From NCBI GenBank assembly GCA_943369295.1, contig CALRMU020000006.1, positions 62,001 to 126,000 on the forward strand: 64,000 nt of DNA. Reading direction: 5' to 3'. Shown in pieces: positions 1 through 8,014 of this stretch. The notes under the pieces were generated by a model. It searched no databases. It was not told where the DNA came from and saw only the letters and a program-made list of their open reading frames with translations. Source of the DNA: JAKRSE01 sp943369295 (GTDB taxonomy: Bacteria; Armatimonadota; Fimbriimonadia; Fimbriimonadales; Fimbriimonadaceae). The translations under genes were made by a program, and so were the position numbers. Positions within the stretch are counted from its first letter, which is position 1; every line of letters begins with the position of its first letter.

Positions 1-1
1 C

Positions 2-211
2 AGCTCGGCCGAAAAAGGCCCTGTCTACATTGTCTGCGGCGGAGGCGGAGGAGGATTGGAAAGGCACGGACCCACTCGTCCCGAATTCAGCAATCGAATC
101 CGTCACGGCCACCACTACTGCGTCGTTTCAATCAACGGAACCACCTTCGAAATGTCGGCTTTTGACATCGAGGGTCGGCTCTTCGATGGGCTTAAGATCG
201 TAAAGCCTTAG
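2..211 (+). CDS. metallophosphoesterase, C-terminal end (5' partial)
   Basis: An open frame enters from the left edge and ends at TAG 209-211, giving about 69 residues. It starts with a strand-like GPVYIVCGGGGGGL, continues through an HGHHY stretch and ends in a short beta-rich tail (FEMSAFDIEGRLFDGLKIV). A Gly-rich strand, a metal-binding GHHY-like motif and a tail describing a bound nucleotide or ester resemble the C-terminus of calcineurin-like or purple-acid-phosphatase-type phosphoesterases. The metal-binding core lies outside the window, so substrate and localisation cannot be judged. A hairpin plus T-run follows at 239-291, so this is the last gene of its transcript. Confidence 0.55.
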   Translation, partial: SSAEKGPVYIVCGGGGGGLERHGPTRPEFSNRIRHGHHYCVVSINGTTFEMSAFDIEGRLFDGLKIVKP

Positions 212-238
212 GCTGTCTGCTTCATAAAGGACTCCCTT

Positions 239-291
239 CCCCTCTCCCTTTTCTTCATCAAGCTGAAGGATCGGAGAGGGGAGTGTTTTTT
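239..291 (+). terminator. rho-independent terminator
   Basis: The left arm CCCCTCTCC (239-247) pairs with GGAGAGGGG (273-281) across a 25-nt loop, followed by AGTGTTTTTT. It lies just after the phosphoesterase stop and before the next gene. A GTG at 283 falls inside the terminator, an argument against using it as a start codon for the downstream protein. Confidence 0.75.
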
Positions 292-333
292 CAGAACAAG
301 AAATTTCAACCCAAACCAGATACCATTGATCTC

Positions 334-1686
334 ATGGTTGGGGTGTTCTTTCTCTTGTCTTCTGCGGCGGCGCAGCCCGCTCCGCCTCTGGTTTCAGCTG
401 AAGCCAAAGCGAAAATCACTCTTCCTCTCGATTCCAAGGGCTTCTCCATGGTCCTTTCCAGCCAGCAGCCGAGGCTGGAGGATGTCGCTGAACCTAACCT
501 GGTCGGAGCCTTCGGCGTGGGTTTCGATACTTACAACCCCAAAGAAACCAACATCTTCAATGCCAACGGCAACATCTACGACAGGCCTCAGAGGGAGGTC
601 TCCCTTCACTGGAACGGAGTCGAACTGGCCAACAAGCTCTCGCCAGTAGAGATCAAAAACACTGGCCCGCAGGAATTTCGTGTCCTCGTAAATAGTGTGG
701 TCGGGGGCAGCAATGTCTCAGTTTTCATTGGCAGAACGGCTGTTTACGATAAACACTTTGTGCCTTTTCTTAAGCCCTTGGCTGATGCCTGGCATGTTGC
801 AGGTGCCGGGGGCACAGTCTCGGCCAAAGCTGGCAGAGCCGCCAAGGTCGAAGAGGTCAAGAAGGTCAAGGTCTTTGAAGATCAGCTCAACGATGCTGGC
901 CGCCACAAGTTCAGCCAAAAAGTCCAGCTGCCAAGCGATGTTTCAAAGGTGGGAAGGGTCATTGCCACCCTCAAGCTCGGCCCCACCCCGAAAGGGATCG
1001 ACCCCTGGGATCGGTACGCAACTCTCTACCTCAAGGATGATTCCGGCCAGAGGTTTGAAGTCGTCCGCTGCATCACCCCCTACCGCAAGGGCTGGACCTG
1101 GACGACCGACGTCACCCACCTGCTGCCTCTTCTGCAGGGCAGCAAAGAATTCACCTGGGAATGTGAGACTTGGGGCGAAGGCTGGCTGATCAGCTTTGAT
1201 CTCGATTACTTCAATGGCCCCCTAAAGCTTCGCCCGAGTGAAGTCAAGCCTCTGTGGCAGGACAGCTACGAGCTGGGCACGGGCAAGCCCCTTCCCAAGC
1301 CCGTCACCTACTCCCTTGGCAAGGTCAAGAAAGCGGAGGTCTACACCATTGTCACGGGGCACGGAATGAACCCGAATTCAGACAACGCCGCCGAGTTTCT
1401 GCCCCTGTGGAGAAAGCTGATGGTGAACGACAAGGTCTACGAAAACAACCTTTGGAAGGAAGACAACTACCTTAACCCCTGCCGTCCCCAAGGTGGAACT
1501 TGGAAGTTCGACCGAGCAGGCTGGGCTCCGGGATCGGTTGTCGAGCCTTGGCGGGTGGATGTGACCAAGGATCTGACAGCTTCCACAAAGTTTGGCTACG
1601 AAATTCAGCCCTACGTCAACAAGACTCCGGCTGAGGGCAACCCAGCAAGGCACATCATCGATTCGGTGCTTGTGCTTTATAAGTGA
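334..1686 (+). CDS. secreted PNGase F-like (peptide-N-glycosidase F C-terminal domain) protein
   Basis: Begins with a short hydrophobic leader (MVGVFFLLSSAAAQ), so it is probably exported. Residues about 190-290 carry the pattern seen in PNGase F family proteins: a strand with DPWDR, an ITPYRKGWTW motif, a DVTHLLPLL segment and a TWGEGW segment. The last 140 residues contain GHG, DNAAEF, an NLWKEDNYLNPCRPQGG block and RAGWAPG, all typical of the second PNGase F jelly-roll. Family members cleave N-glycans from asparagine, but I could not identify the catalytic acids here, so a de-N-glycosylase role is inferred from fold. The start at ATG 334 is preferred because the alternative GTG at 283 lies in the terminator upstream. 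Length 450 aa. Confidence 0.75.
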   Translation: MVGVFFLLSSAAAQPAPPLVSAEAKAKITLPLDSKGFSMVLSSQQPRLEDVAEPNLVGAFGVGFDTYNPKETNIFNANGNIYDRPQREVSLHWNGVELANKLSPVEIKNTGPQEFRVLVNSVVGGSNVSVFIGRTAVYDKHFVPFLKPLADAWHVAGAGGTVSAKAGRAAKVEEVKKVKVFEDQLNDAGRHKFSQKVQLPSDVSKVGRVIATLKLGPTPKGIDPWDRYATLYLKDDSGQRFEVVRCITPYRKGWTWTTDVTHLLPLLQGSKEFTWECETWGEGWLISFDLDYFNGPLKLRPSEVKPLWQDSYELGTGKPLPKPVTYSLGKVKKAEVYTIVTGHGMNPNSDNAAEFLPLWRKLMVNDKVYENNLWKEDNYLNPCRPQGGTWKFDRAGWAPGSVVEPWRVDVTKDLTASTKFGYEIQPYVNKTPAEGNPARHIIDSVLVLYK

Positions 1687-2171
1687 TGATTGTCCACTTC
1701 GGTTTATGACTTTTTCTGCCCTTCGAGCGTCTCCTTCGGGGCCACATGAAGGGGGGTGTTCCGGACCCTAAAGTTGAATTTTCGCAATTCAATTTGGCGG
1801 CTTTTGGGTGGGTGCCACTGGTCCATGACAAGTGGACTGTCCTTCGGCCTGCCGTTTCTGGCCAGACCCTAGATTTCGCTAAGAGGCCGACAGTTCGCCC
1901 TTTTCTTGGGAAACGGAGCATGTCCCTTCTGGAGCTGCTCGATGGGGGTTGACTGATTAGGAATGAAGTTTGTGGTGCCCCGATCTGGCCCGAGCCTGCG
2001 AGGGAAGGTCGGGAAAGTGCCCCTTGAAAAAAAGTGAGGCCAGTTGTCACTGGCATTCAACCAGCCTTGAATCCCCGGTAGATCCTCACCCGAAGCACTG
2101 CCACGGACCCCGCCACCCAAGGCAGAAATTGAGCCAGAGAGTAACATTCCCCTGCTCAACAGGCATCCGGC
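1687..2171. other. 485-bp intergenic region with diverged repeat and small hairpins
   Basis: No convincing gene is present; short frames on both strands lack family features and start signals. It holds a diverged copy of the repeat found at 29.4 kb (1719-1766). A perfect hairpin follows (TTGAATT 1774-1780, loop TTCGC, AATTCAA 1786-1792), then a weaker one around 1815-1837 in which CCACT/AGTGG and GTCCA/TGGAC compete. The rest, including 1840-2171, shows no feature I can name. The promoter for the ABC exporter gene must lie here but no clear -35/-10 pair was found. Confidence 0.5.
1719..1766 (-). repeat. diverged copy of the 29.4-kb palindromic repeat
   Basis: Read on the minus-strand sense of the 29.4-kb units, this segment shares CCC(T/A)TCGAGCGTCTCCT, then TCGG(G/A)GCCAC, then a GAAGGGG tract and TTCCGGAC in the same order. 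About six bases are missing between the first two blocks. Preservation of four ordered blocks argues for common origin rather than chance. No transposase is nearby. Confidence 0.6.
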
Positions 2172-4172
2172 ATGGTCAACCTTTTCCGCAAATTTGATCC
2201 CCGCATCGCGGCGGAGCTGAAAAGTCAGCGAAAGACCATTGCCAAGGGGCTTGCCTGTGTCCTTTTCACCTCAGTCCTGACTGCGGCCATGATCCCCATG
2301 ACCCAAAAGGCGATTGAGGCGATTCAGGATGCCACCCCCACCCGAACCTCGATTCTCGAAGGGATTCCGGGGGAGAGCCAGCTAGCCAGAGCGGCCGGGA
2401 TTCCGAGAGAGCTGGTAAGAGAAAGGCTCAGCCCCCTCATCGACCCCAACAAATCTCTTCCTGAAACGGAGCAGATTGCCGAGCTCCTTAACCTCACTAC
2501 CGCCCAGGTCGAAGAGGTGAAAAGCCAGATCACCGAAGCGAGAAGGCAGGATTCAGGCGATGTTCAAAAGCAGAGGCAGGATCAGGCGATCACCACCCTG
2601 ACCATCATCTGCCTTACGGTCATTCTGCTTTTCGGCATCAAGTACATTTTCACCCGCGGACAGGCTTACTACTTAAGCCGCGCCGCTGCCAGCCTTGCCG
2701 CTGACCTCCGCCGCAGGCTGTTTATGAAGCTGCAGCGCCTGCCTGTCAGCTACTTCAACGAGAAAAGAACAGGGGCCATCCAGAGCGTTTTGACCAACGA
2801 TGTCGGGGTCTATCAGAGCGCCGTAAACCTGATTCGAGATTCCATTGATGGGCCGATTAAGGCAATTTTGGCGATTATTTCTGTCTTTATCATTCAATGG
2901 CAGCTGGCCCTTATCGCCATGCTCTTTATTCCTGTTATGGCCTGGTTTATCGACCGGAACGGCAGAAAGATGAAGATGGCCCAATCAGAAGTGCAGGATG
3001 ATCTGGCTCAGATTGCGGCGATGTCGAACGAAGCTTTGGGCGGCACAAGGGTCATCAAGGCCTTCAGCGCCGAAGCTCGAATCGGACAAATGTACGATTC
3101 CTTGGTTGACCGCCAGTTCGAAAGCCAAATGAAGGCGGCAAGGCGCTTTGCCCAGCTTCGCCCCATGGTTGAACTCATCGGAGCCGTCAGCCTTGCCACC
3201 ATCCTGCTTATCTGCGGACACATGGCCAAGGCTGGTCTGCTTCAGATCAGTCAGATCGTCGCTCTCACCTTTGCTCTCGACGTGATCAACCAAGGCGCTC
3301 GAAGCCTGGCCAACGTCAACAACACCTACAATCAGGTTCAAGCTGCCGCCGATAGAATTCACCGCGAAGTGATGGATGTGCCAGAAGAGCATATCGGCAG
3401 CCGATCTGGTCAGATGCTTCCTGAGCCTCAGGGCCGAATCGAGTTTAAAGATGTCGGCTTCTGCTACGCCGATGGCACAAGGGCTTTGGACAAGGTCAGC
3501 TTTGTCATTGAGCCTGGCAGCTCCCTGGCACTGGTCGGTCCGAGCGGTGCTGGAAAGAGCACCATCGCCGACTTGATGCTGCGCTTTTACGACCCAACCG
3601 AGGGGACGATCACCTTCGACGGGGTTGACTATAAGGACATCAATGTTGACTGGCTGAGAAGGCAGTTCGGCGTTGTGCCTCAGCAGACTCTTCTCTTCGC
3701 CGGAACCATCAGCGAGAACCTCAAGCTCGGGGCACCCGAAGCTGATGAAGCCAAGCTCTTTACGGCTTTGGAATCAGCAAACGCCAAAGGCTTTGTCGAA
3801 AAGGCACCCGATGGTTTGGAGACTGTTTTGGGAGAAAGGGGAGTCCGCCTGAGTGGCGGAGAGGGTCAGAGGCTGGCCATCGCCCGCGCTTTGGTGCGCG
3901 ATCCAGTGGTGATGGTTTTGGATGAAGCCACCAGCAACCTGGATGCCCATTCGGAAAAGATCGTGACCGAAGCCTTGGAAAGAGTCATGCAGTCGCGAAC
4001 GACTCTCTTCATCGCCCACCGTCTGACGACTGCCGCCAGAGCCTCCAGCATCGTCATGCTCCGCCAGGGTTCTGTGCTTGAGCAGGGCACCCATGATGAC
4101 CTTTTGAAGCAGCAGGGAGCCTACGCGGCCATGTACCAAGCCTACACCTCGGGCCTCATTCCGGAGCTCTGA
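2172..4172 (+). CDS. ABC exporter, fused permease-ATPase (MsbA/lipid-exporter-like)
   Basis: A half-transporter of 666 aa. TM1 lies at about 24-43 and TM2 at about 139-160, with further TM helices to about 330. The C-terminal ATPase has Walker A GPSGAGKST (about 456-464), signature LSGGEGQ (about 560) and Walker B VVMVLDEATSNLD (about 581-593), with a later H-loop IAHR. Such proteins flip lipids or export peptides or drugs as dimers; the substrate is not predictable. Odd point: about 95 residues (45-138) separate TM1 and TM2, where typical members have a short loop. The segment is charged and helix-rich and would face the periplasm. The next gene, an ABC ATPase, starts 2 nt downstream, so the two are cotranscribed. 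Confidence 0.9.
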   Translation: MVNLFRKFDPRIAAELKSQRKTIAKGLACVLFTSVLTAAMIPMTQKAIEAIQDATPTRTSILEGIPGESQLARAAGIPRELVRERLSPLIDPNKSLPETEQIAELLNLTTAQVEEVKSQITEARRQDSGDVQKQRQDQAITTLTIICLTVILLFGIKYIFTRGQAYYLSRAAASLAADLRRRLFMKLQRLPVSYFNEKRTGAIQSVLTNDVGVYQSAVNLIRDSIDGPIKAILAIISVFIIQWQLALIAMLFIPVMAWFIDRNGRKMKMAQSEVQDDLAQIAAMSNEALGGTRVIKAFSAEARIGQMYDSLVDRQFESQMKAARRFAQLRPMVELIGAVSLATILLICGHMAKAGLLQISQIVALTFALDVINQGARSLANVNNTYNQVQAAADRIHREVMDVPEEHIGSRSGQMLPEPQGRIEFKDVGFCYADGTRALDKVSFVIEPGSSLALVGPSGAGKSTIADLMLRFYDPTEGTITFDGVDYKDINVDWLRRQFGVVPQQTLLFAGTISENLKLGAPEADEAKLFTALESANAKGFVEKAPDGLETVLGERGVRLSGGEGQRLAIARALVRDPVVMVLDEATSNLDAHSEKIVTEALERVMQSRTTLFIAHRLTTAARASSIVMLRQGSVLEQGTHDDLLKQQGAYAAMYQAYTSGLIPEL

Positions 4173-4174
4173 TC

Positions 4175-4933
4175 GTGAGCCTCTCGCTGAAGGATTTAAG
4201 CGTCAAGCGAGGAAAAAAAGAAGTTCTGAGCGGTGTGTCGCTTCAGGCAGACACCGGCGAGATCGTGATGATTCTTGGCCCAAACGGGACGGGAAAAAGC
4301 ACCCTCCTTCACGCCATCACAGGTCAAGTTCCTTTTACTGGGTCAATCACCTGGCAGGGCAAAAATCTAGAAAGCCTGAATCCAAAAGAGAAAGCCAGAC
4401 AGGTCGCCTTTGTTCCTCAAAAGGAGAAGCACTCCTTCTCCTTCACCATTGCTGATTTGGTCGGGATGGGACGCCTCGCTCTCAGCCCTGGTCTCTTTGA
4501 AACAGGTGAAGATAGATCGGCTGTTTCAAAATCTCTGCAGCGTGTGACGCTAGAGGGGTTTGAGGAGCGAAGCCTCTTGGAAGTCTCTGGCGGGGAGCTT
4601 CAGCTAGCCCTTATCGCCCGGGCTTTGGTGCAGGATGCCCCTCTGCTGCTGCTGGATGAACCGACCGCCAGCCTCGATTTAGCAAGACATTCGTTACTGG
4701 CTCAGATTTTAAAAGAAGAGCGGGCTAAGGGAAGAGCGATTCTTGCCGCGACTCATGATCTGAACTGGGCCCTCTCCTTGGCAGACAGACTTGTGCTGCT
4801 TAAGTCGGGGAAGATTCTGTGGCAGGGGCCCCCGTCGGAGTCGCAGGCTGGCCTTGAGGAGTGCTTTGAGGTGAAGCTGGAGTGGCTGGATCGGCCTGAG
4901 GGTCCGCGGGTTCTCCCTGGTCTTTCGGTTTGA
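4175..4933 (+). CDS. ABC transporter ATP-binding protein (FecE/BtuD/HmuV type)
   Basis: A 252-aa stand-alone nucleotide-binding subunit starting at GTG 2 nt after the exporter stop. Walker A GPNGTGKST is at 35-43, signature VSGGELQ near 139, Walker B LLLLDEPTASLD near 158 and H-loop ATHD near 194. Q-loop spacing and the phrase on 'PQKEKHSFSFTIADLVGMGR' resemble importers of iron-siderophore, heme or cobalamin. No matching permease or binding protein is in the window, so the partner is unknown. The last 44 codons overlap a convergent lipoprotein gene on the other strand (4800-4933); the overlapped end still looks like normal family sequence, so both readings may be real. Confidence 0.85.
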   Translation: MSLSLKDLSVKRGKKEVLSGVSLQADTGEIVMILGPNGTGKSTLLHAITGQVPFTGSITWQGKNLESLNPKEKARQVAFVPQKEKHSFSFTIADLVGMGRLALSPGLFETGEDRSAVSKSLQRVTLEGFEERSLLEVSGGELQLALIARALVQDAPLLLLDEPTASLDLARHSLLAQILKEERAKGRAILAATHDLNWALSLADRLVLLKSGKILWQGPPSESQAGLEECFEVKLEWLDRPEGPRVLPGLSV

Positions 4934-5594
4934 CCGGCTCTACTTCTGCCTTGACCGGTCCGCTAAGGTAGTAAAGGCTGACACTTCCTTCTTGATCAAC
5001 GACCTTGGAAGTCTGGCGGATGATGCCTCGGCCCTTGACGTAGCTGGTCAGGATCTCTCTGGAGTGGTCGCCCCAGGTGAGGGTCAGCAGCACCCGGCAG
5101 CCGCCCGATTCGCTTCTTGCCAGCTTTTTGTCCGGGTCTCTTTTGGTCAAGAGGGTCTGCTTTAGGGTGGCTTCGGCTTCATGCCATGTCCCTGCCACTC
5201 TCATTCTTCCCTTCCAGGTGGCTTCACCTAAGGGGCGCTTGCCGGGTTTGTTGACTGGCTGTTCTTTGGCTTCGGTGTCAATAAAGCCAGCAGAAAGATC
5301 CAGCAGAGTCAAGGGAGGATCGAAGGTTGTTCCGCTCAGCAGGGAGGCGCGCAGAATAGAGCCTTTCCAGCCTAGCTCCATGGGGCCGAGGTGTGGCGAC
5401 CTCAGTTCCCAGCCCATTTCCTGCCCTACCCTTTTTGGGGCAGCAACTTCGATCTGGGTCGGCAGCTCGGCGGAATCGTAAACTGTGTAGCTCCACTGGG
5501 TGCCTTCTTCAAGAGGCATGTAAGAGGTATCTGCCGCACAGCCACAAAGGACTGCACAGCCACCCAACCCTGCCAGAAGGAGCTTCAACTTCAT
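4800..5594 (-). CDS. lipoprotein of unknown function with Pro/Thr-rich tail
   Basis: The first 20 residues form a lipoprotein signal with lipobox LCGC, so Cys19 is the likely lipidated residue. The mature part (264 aa total) is beta-rich and begins with 'YMPLEEGTQWSYTV', a phrase common at the start of secreted proteins describing a 20-30 kDa sandwich domain; no enzymatic motif is visible. From about residue 220 the sequence becomes low-complexity (P, A, T, Q, S). Exactly this tail is antisense to the 3' end of the ABC ATPase gene. The start ATG overlaps the helicase stop as ATGA (5591-5594), so it is translationally coupled to pcrA. Confidence 0.75.
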   Translation of the reverse strand: MKLKLLLAGLGGCAVLCGCAADTSYMPLEEGTQWSYTVYDSAELPTQIEVAAPKRVGQEMGWELRSPHLGPMELGWKGSILRASLLSGTTFDPPLTLLDLSAGFIDTEAKEQPVNKPGKRPLGEATWKGRMRVAGTWHEAEATLKQTLLTKRDPDKKLARSESGGCRVLLTLTWGDHSREILTSYVKGRGIIRQTSKVVDQEGSVSLYYLSGPVKAEVEPVKPKDQGEPADPQADPATPASPQSTPQGQPATPTGAPATESSPT

Positions 5595-7813
5595 TCGACT
5601 GACTCTAGTTTAGCCTTGCTTTGCACAAGTTTCTTCATTCCAACTGCACCAGCAAAGGCAACGCTCACTTCTGTATCGTCGTTGACGGGGGCGCAGGAGA
5701 TGACTACCCCGATCCCCAGCTTGGGGTGGCTGACCTTTTGGCCCGCCTTGAAAGGGGGCACCCAAGAGCTGTTTCGCTTGGTGGGGAGGTCATCGACCAT
5801 CGTGGGTTCTTCGGTGCGATAGCCGCCTGTTCGTTCCTGCCTTACGACTCTCATGCCCGATGGAGCATCCATGCGACCGCCAGGAGCGTAGTCCATCAGA
5901 TCCTTAGGGACATCCTGCAGGAATCGAGACGGTGGGTTGAAGTTGGGCTGTCCGTAGAGGGTTCTTCTCTGAGCGAGGCTCAAAATCAGCTCCTCTCTCG
6001 CTCGGGTCATGCCTACATAGCAGAGCCTTCTTTCTTCTGAAAGCTGCTGGTCATCCATCAAAGATCGTGAGTGGGGGAAGACGCCTTCTTCCATTCCCAT
6101 CAAAAAGACAACGGGGAATTCCAGACCCTTAGAAGAGTGAAGGGTCATGAGGGTGACGGCATCGCTGGTTTCGTTGATGCTGTCCACATCTGAGACCAAG
6201 GCGACAGTCTCAAGAAAGGCGGTCAAGGACGGATCTTCGTGATCGTAATCGAACTTCGAGGTCACGTTGACCAGTTCCTGAAGGTTCTCCAGGCGTCCAA
6301 TCGATTCTTCCGTTCTGTCTGCCTTCAGCTCATCCAGGTAGCCCGTCGAGGAAAGAATGTGCTTCAGCAGGGGGGTGACGGGGCCTTCTTCTGAGAGTTC
6401 AACCCCTCGCTTCCAGGCTGCCGCCAGGACTCCCAACCCCGCGCGGGGCTTGGCCGGAAAAGCCTGCCTCATGCCAGGGTCTTGAATCGCTTCCATAGGA
6501 GTGACCCCCATCGCGGCGGCGGCAGCTTCGATCTGCTCTACCGACTTGGGGCCGATTCCGCGAAGAGGAGCATTGATGACCCTTCGGAAGGAAATGATGT
6601 CGTTGGGGTTAATCACCAATCGCAGATAAGCGATGGCATCTTTGATTTCCTTGCGGTCATAGAACCTCTGGCCTCCCACCAAGACGTGAGGGATTCTCAT
6701 GGTGAGAAAGGCTTCTTCCACCACGCGGCTCATGGCGTTAGTGCGGTAGAGCACAGAAAGGTCTTTGTAGCTTCGTCGCCCGGTTCTGACTTCTCGCAGA
6801 ACTCGGTCAGCCACCTGCATGGCTTCATCCTGCTCCGTGCCCGCTTCCAGGAATCCCACCAACGCACCTTCTGGGTTGGTGGTCCAAAGCTTTTTATCCA
6901 TGCGGCCCCGGTTGTGCTGGACAACGGCGTGGGCGGCAGCGAGGATTCGCTTTGTAGAGCGGTAGTTTTGGTCGAGAGTGACCACCTTGGCATCGGGGTG
7001 GTCGCTGGCAAACCTGAGCATCAGGCCAACATCGGCGCCCCGCCAAGCATAAATCGACTGGTCGTCGTCGCCCACGACTGTCAGGTTTCTGTGCTTGCCC
7101 GAGAGGATGCTGGCCAGGAGATATTGAGCGTAGTTGACGTCCTGATATTCGTCAACCATCACGTGCATAAACTGCTCCTGCAGCTTGGTTCTCACTGCCT
7201 CAGACTGCTCCAGCAGCCTGACTGTGACCATCAAAAGGTCGTCAAAGTCGAGGGCACGAGCTCTCTGAAGAGCGGCCTGATAGTCAGGGTAAATCTGAGC
7301 GACGATTCCTTCAAAGAATCCGGCGGCAGTGGTTTTGTACTTTTCCGGAGTCAGCAGCTTTTCTTTCGCGCGGCTGATCTCGGCCAGAACGGCTCGCGGC
7401 TGAACTGACTTGTCATCCATGTTCTTCTGCTTCAGCAGATCTCTCACCAGGGTCATCTGGTCAGAGTCATCGTAGACAACAAAGTTTCTATCAAGGCCGA
7501 TATGGTGGCCTTCGGTGCGAAGAATACGAGCGCAGAGGGAGTGGAATGTGCCCACCCACAGCTTGCCGACCTGGCCTTCTCCGACCATGCCCTCAAGCCT
7601 TTCTTTCATTTCTTTGGCCGCCTTATTGGTAAAGGTGACGGCCAAAATTCGCCAAGGGTAAGTGCCCTGAGCCAGAAGCCGAGCGATGCGGCAGGTGATG
7701 ACGCGGGTTTTTCCCGAACCGGCTCCGGCAATGATTTTCAGGGGTCCGCCTGGCCATTCCACCGCCTCTCTTTGAGCTGGGTTTAGGCTTTCAACATCAA
7801 AAGGCAGGACCAT
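5591..7813 (-). CDS. pcrA: ATP-dependent DNA helicase, UvrD/PcrA family
   Basis: A 740-aa superfamily 1A helicase, a 3'-5' motor for excision repair and removal of proteins from DNA. Visible motifs in order: Q-motif with LNPAQREAV near 10-17, Walker A AGAGSGKT (29-36), motif Ia VTFTNKAAKEM, motif II VDEYQDVN, motif III GDDDQSIYAWRGA, motif IV DQNYRS, motif V TLHSSKGLEFPVVF and motif VI YVGMTRARE. The C-terminus has the short basic 'QKVSHPKLGIG' tudor-like module used by PcrA to touch RNA polymerase. Length matches the family. No Shine-Dalgarno precedes ATG 7813; instead GACAAT sits 11 nt upstream (7825-7830, minus strand). Confidence 0.95.
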   Translation of the reverse strand: MVLPFDVESLNPAQREAVEWPGGPLKIIAGAGSGKTRVITCRIARLLAQGTYPWRILAVTFTNKAAKEMKERLEGMVGEGQVGKLWVGTFHSLCARILRTEGHHIGLDRNFVVYDDSDQMTLVRDLLKQKNMDDKSVQPRAVLAEISRAKEKLLTPEKYKTTAAGFFEGIVAQIYPDYQAALQRARALDFDDLLMVTVRLLEQSEAVRTKLQEQFMHVMVDEYQDVNYAQYLLASILSGKHRNLTVVGDDDQSIYAWRGADVGLMLRFASDHPDAKVVTLDQNYRSTKRILAAAHAVVQHNRGRMDKKLWTTNPEGALVGFLEAGTEQDEAMQVADRVLREVRTGRRSYKDLSVLYRTNAMSRVVEEAFLTMRIPHVLVGGQRFYDRKEIKDAIAYLRLVINPNDIISFRRVINAPLRGIGPKSVEQIEAAAAAMGVTPMEAIQDPGMRQAFPAKPRAGLGVLAAAWKRGVELSEEGPVTPLLKHILSSTGYLDELKADRTEESIGRLENLQELVNVTSKFDYDHEDPSLTAFLETVALVSDVDSINETSDAVTLMTLHSSKGLEFPVVFLMGMEEGVFPHSRSLMDDQQLSEERRLCYVGMTRAREELILSLAQRRTLYGQPNFNPPSRFLQDVPKDLMDYAPGGRMDAPSGMRVVRQERTGGYRTEEPTMVDDLPTKRNSSWVPPFKAGQKVSHPKLGIGVVISCAPVNDDTEVSVAFAGAVGMKKLVQSKAKLESVE

Positions 7814-7982
7814 GAGGACTCATCATTGTCCCTCATTGCTGCGGGGGCAAAGAGCGATTTGGCCCGGGCTGCAGGTGCCTTTGCGACTTTCTCTGTTAAT
7901 CTTTCGTCTCTTGGCCCTTAAGTCGGACCCGAACTGTAACACAGCCGGGCTAGGCAGCGTCCATAATCAGTGACTCAGCAAA

Positions 7983-8001
7983 CGTCAGAGGGGTTCTGAC
8001 G
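7983..8001 (+). promoter_or_regulatory. hairpin with SD-like loop upstream of the Gly-rich protein gene
   Basis: CGTCAGA (7983-7989) pairs perfectly with TCTGACG (7995-8001), leaving GGGGT in the loop. The loop overlaps the only Shine-Dalgarno-like sequence (AGGGG) before the gene, 9 nt from GTG 8003 and 21 nt from ATG 8015. A CATAAT hexamer at about 7961-7966 could be the -10. Structure is seen; an effect on translation is inferred. Confidence 0.4.
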
Positions 8002-8014
8002 GGTGATAAGCCAA

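Noticed and set aside
4175..4933. Complete iron or cobalamin importer
   Set aside because: No permease or binding-protein gene is adjacent; the neighbour is a self-contained exporter.
6482..7408. Long open frame antisense to pcrA (308 codons)
   Set aside because: The frame opposite a strongly conserved helicase has no family features and odd His/Val/Ser-rich composition.
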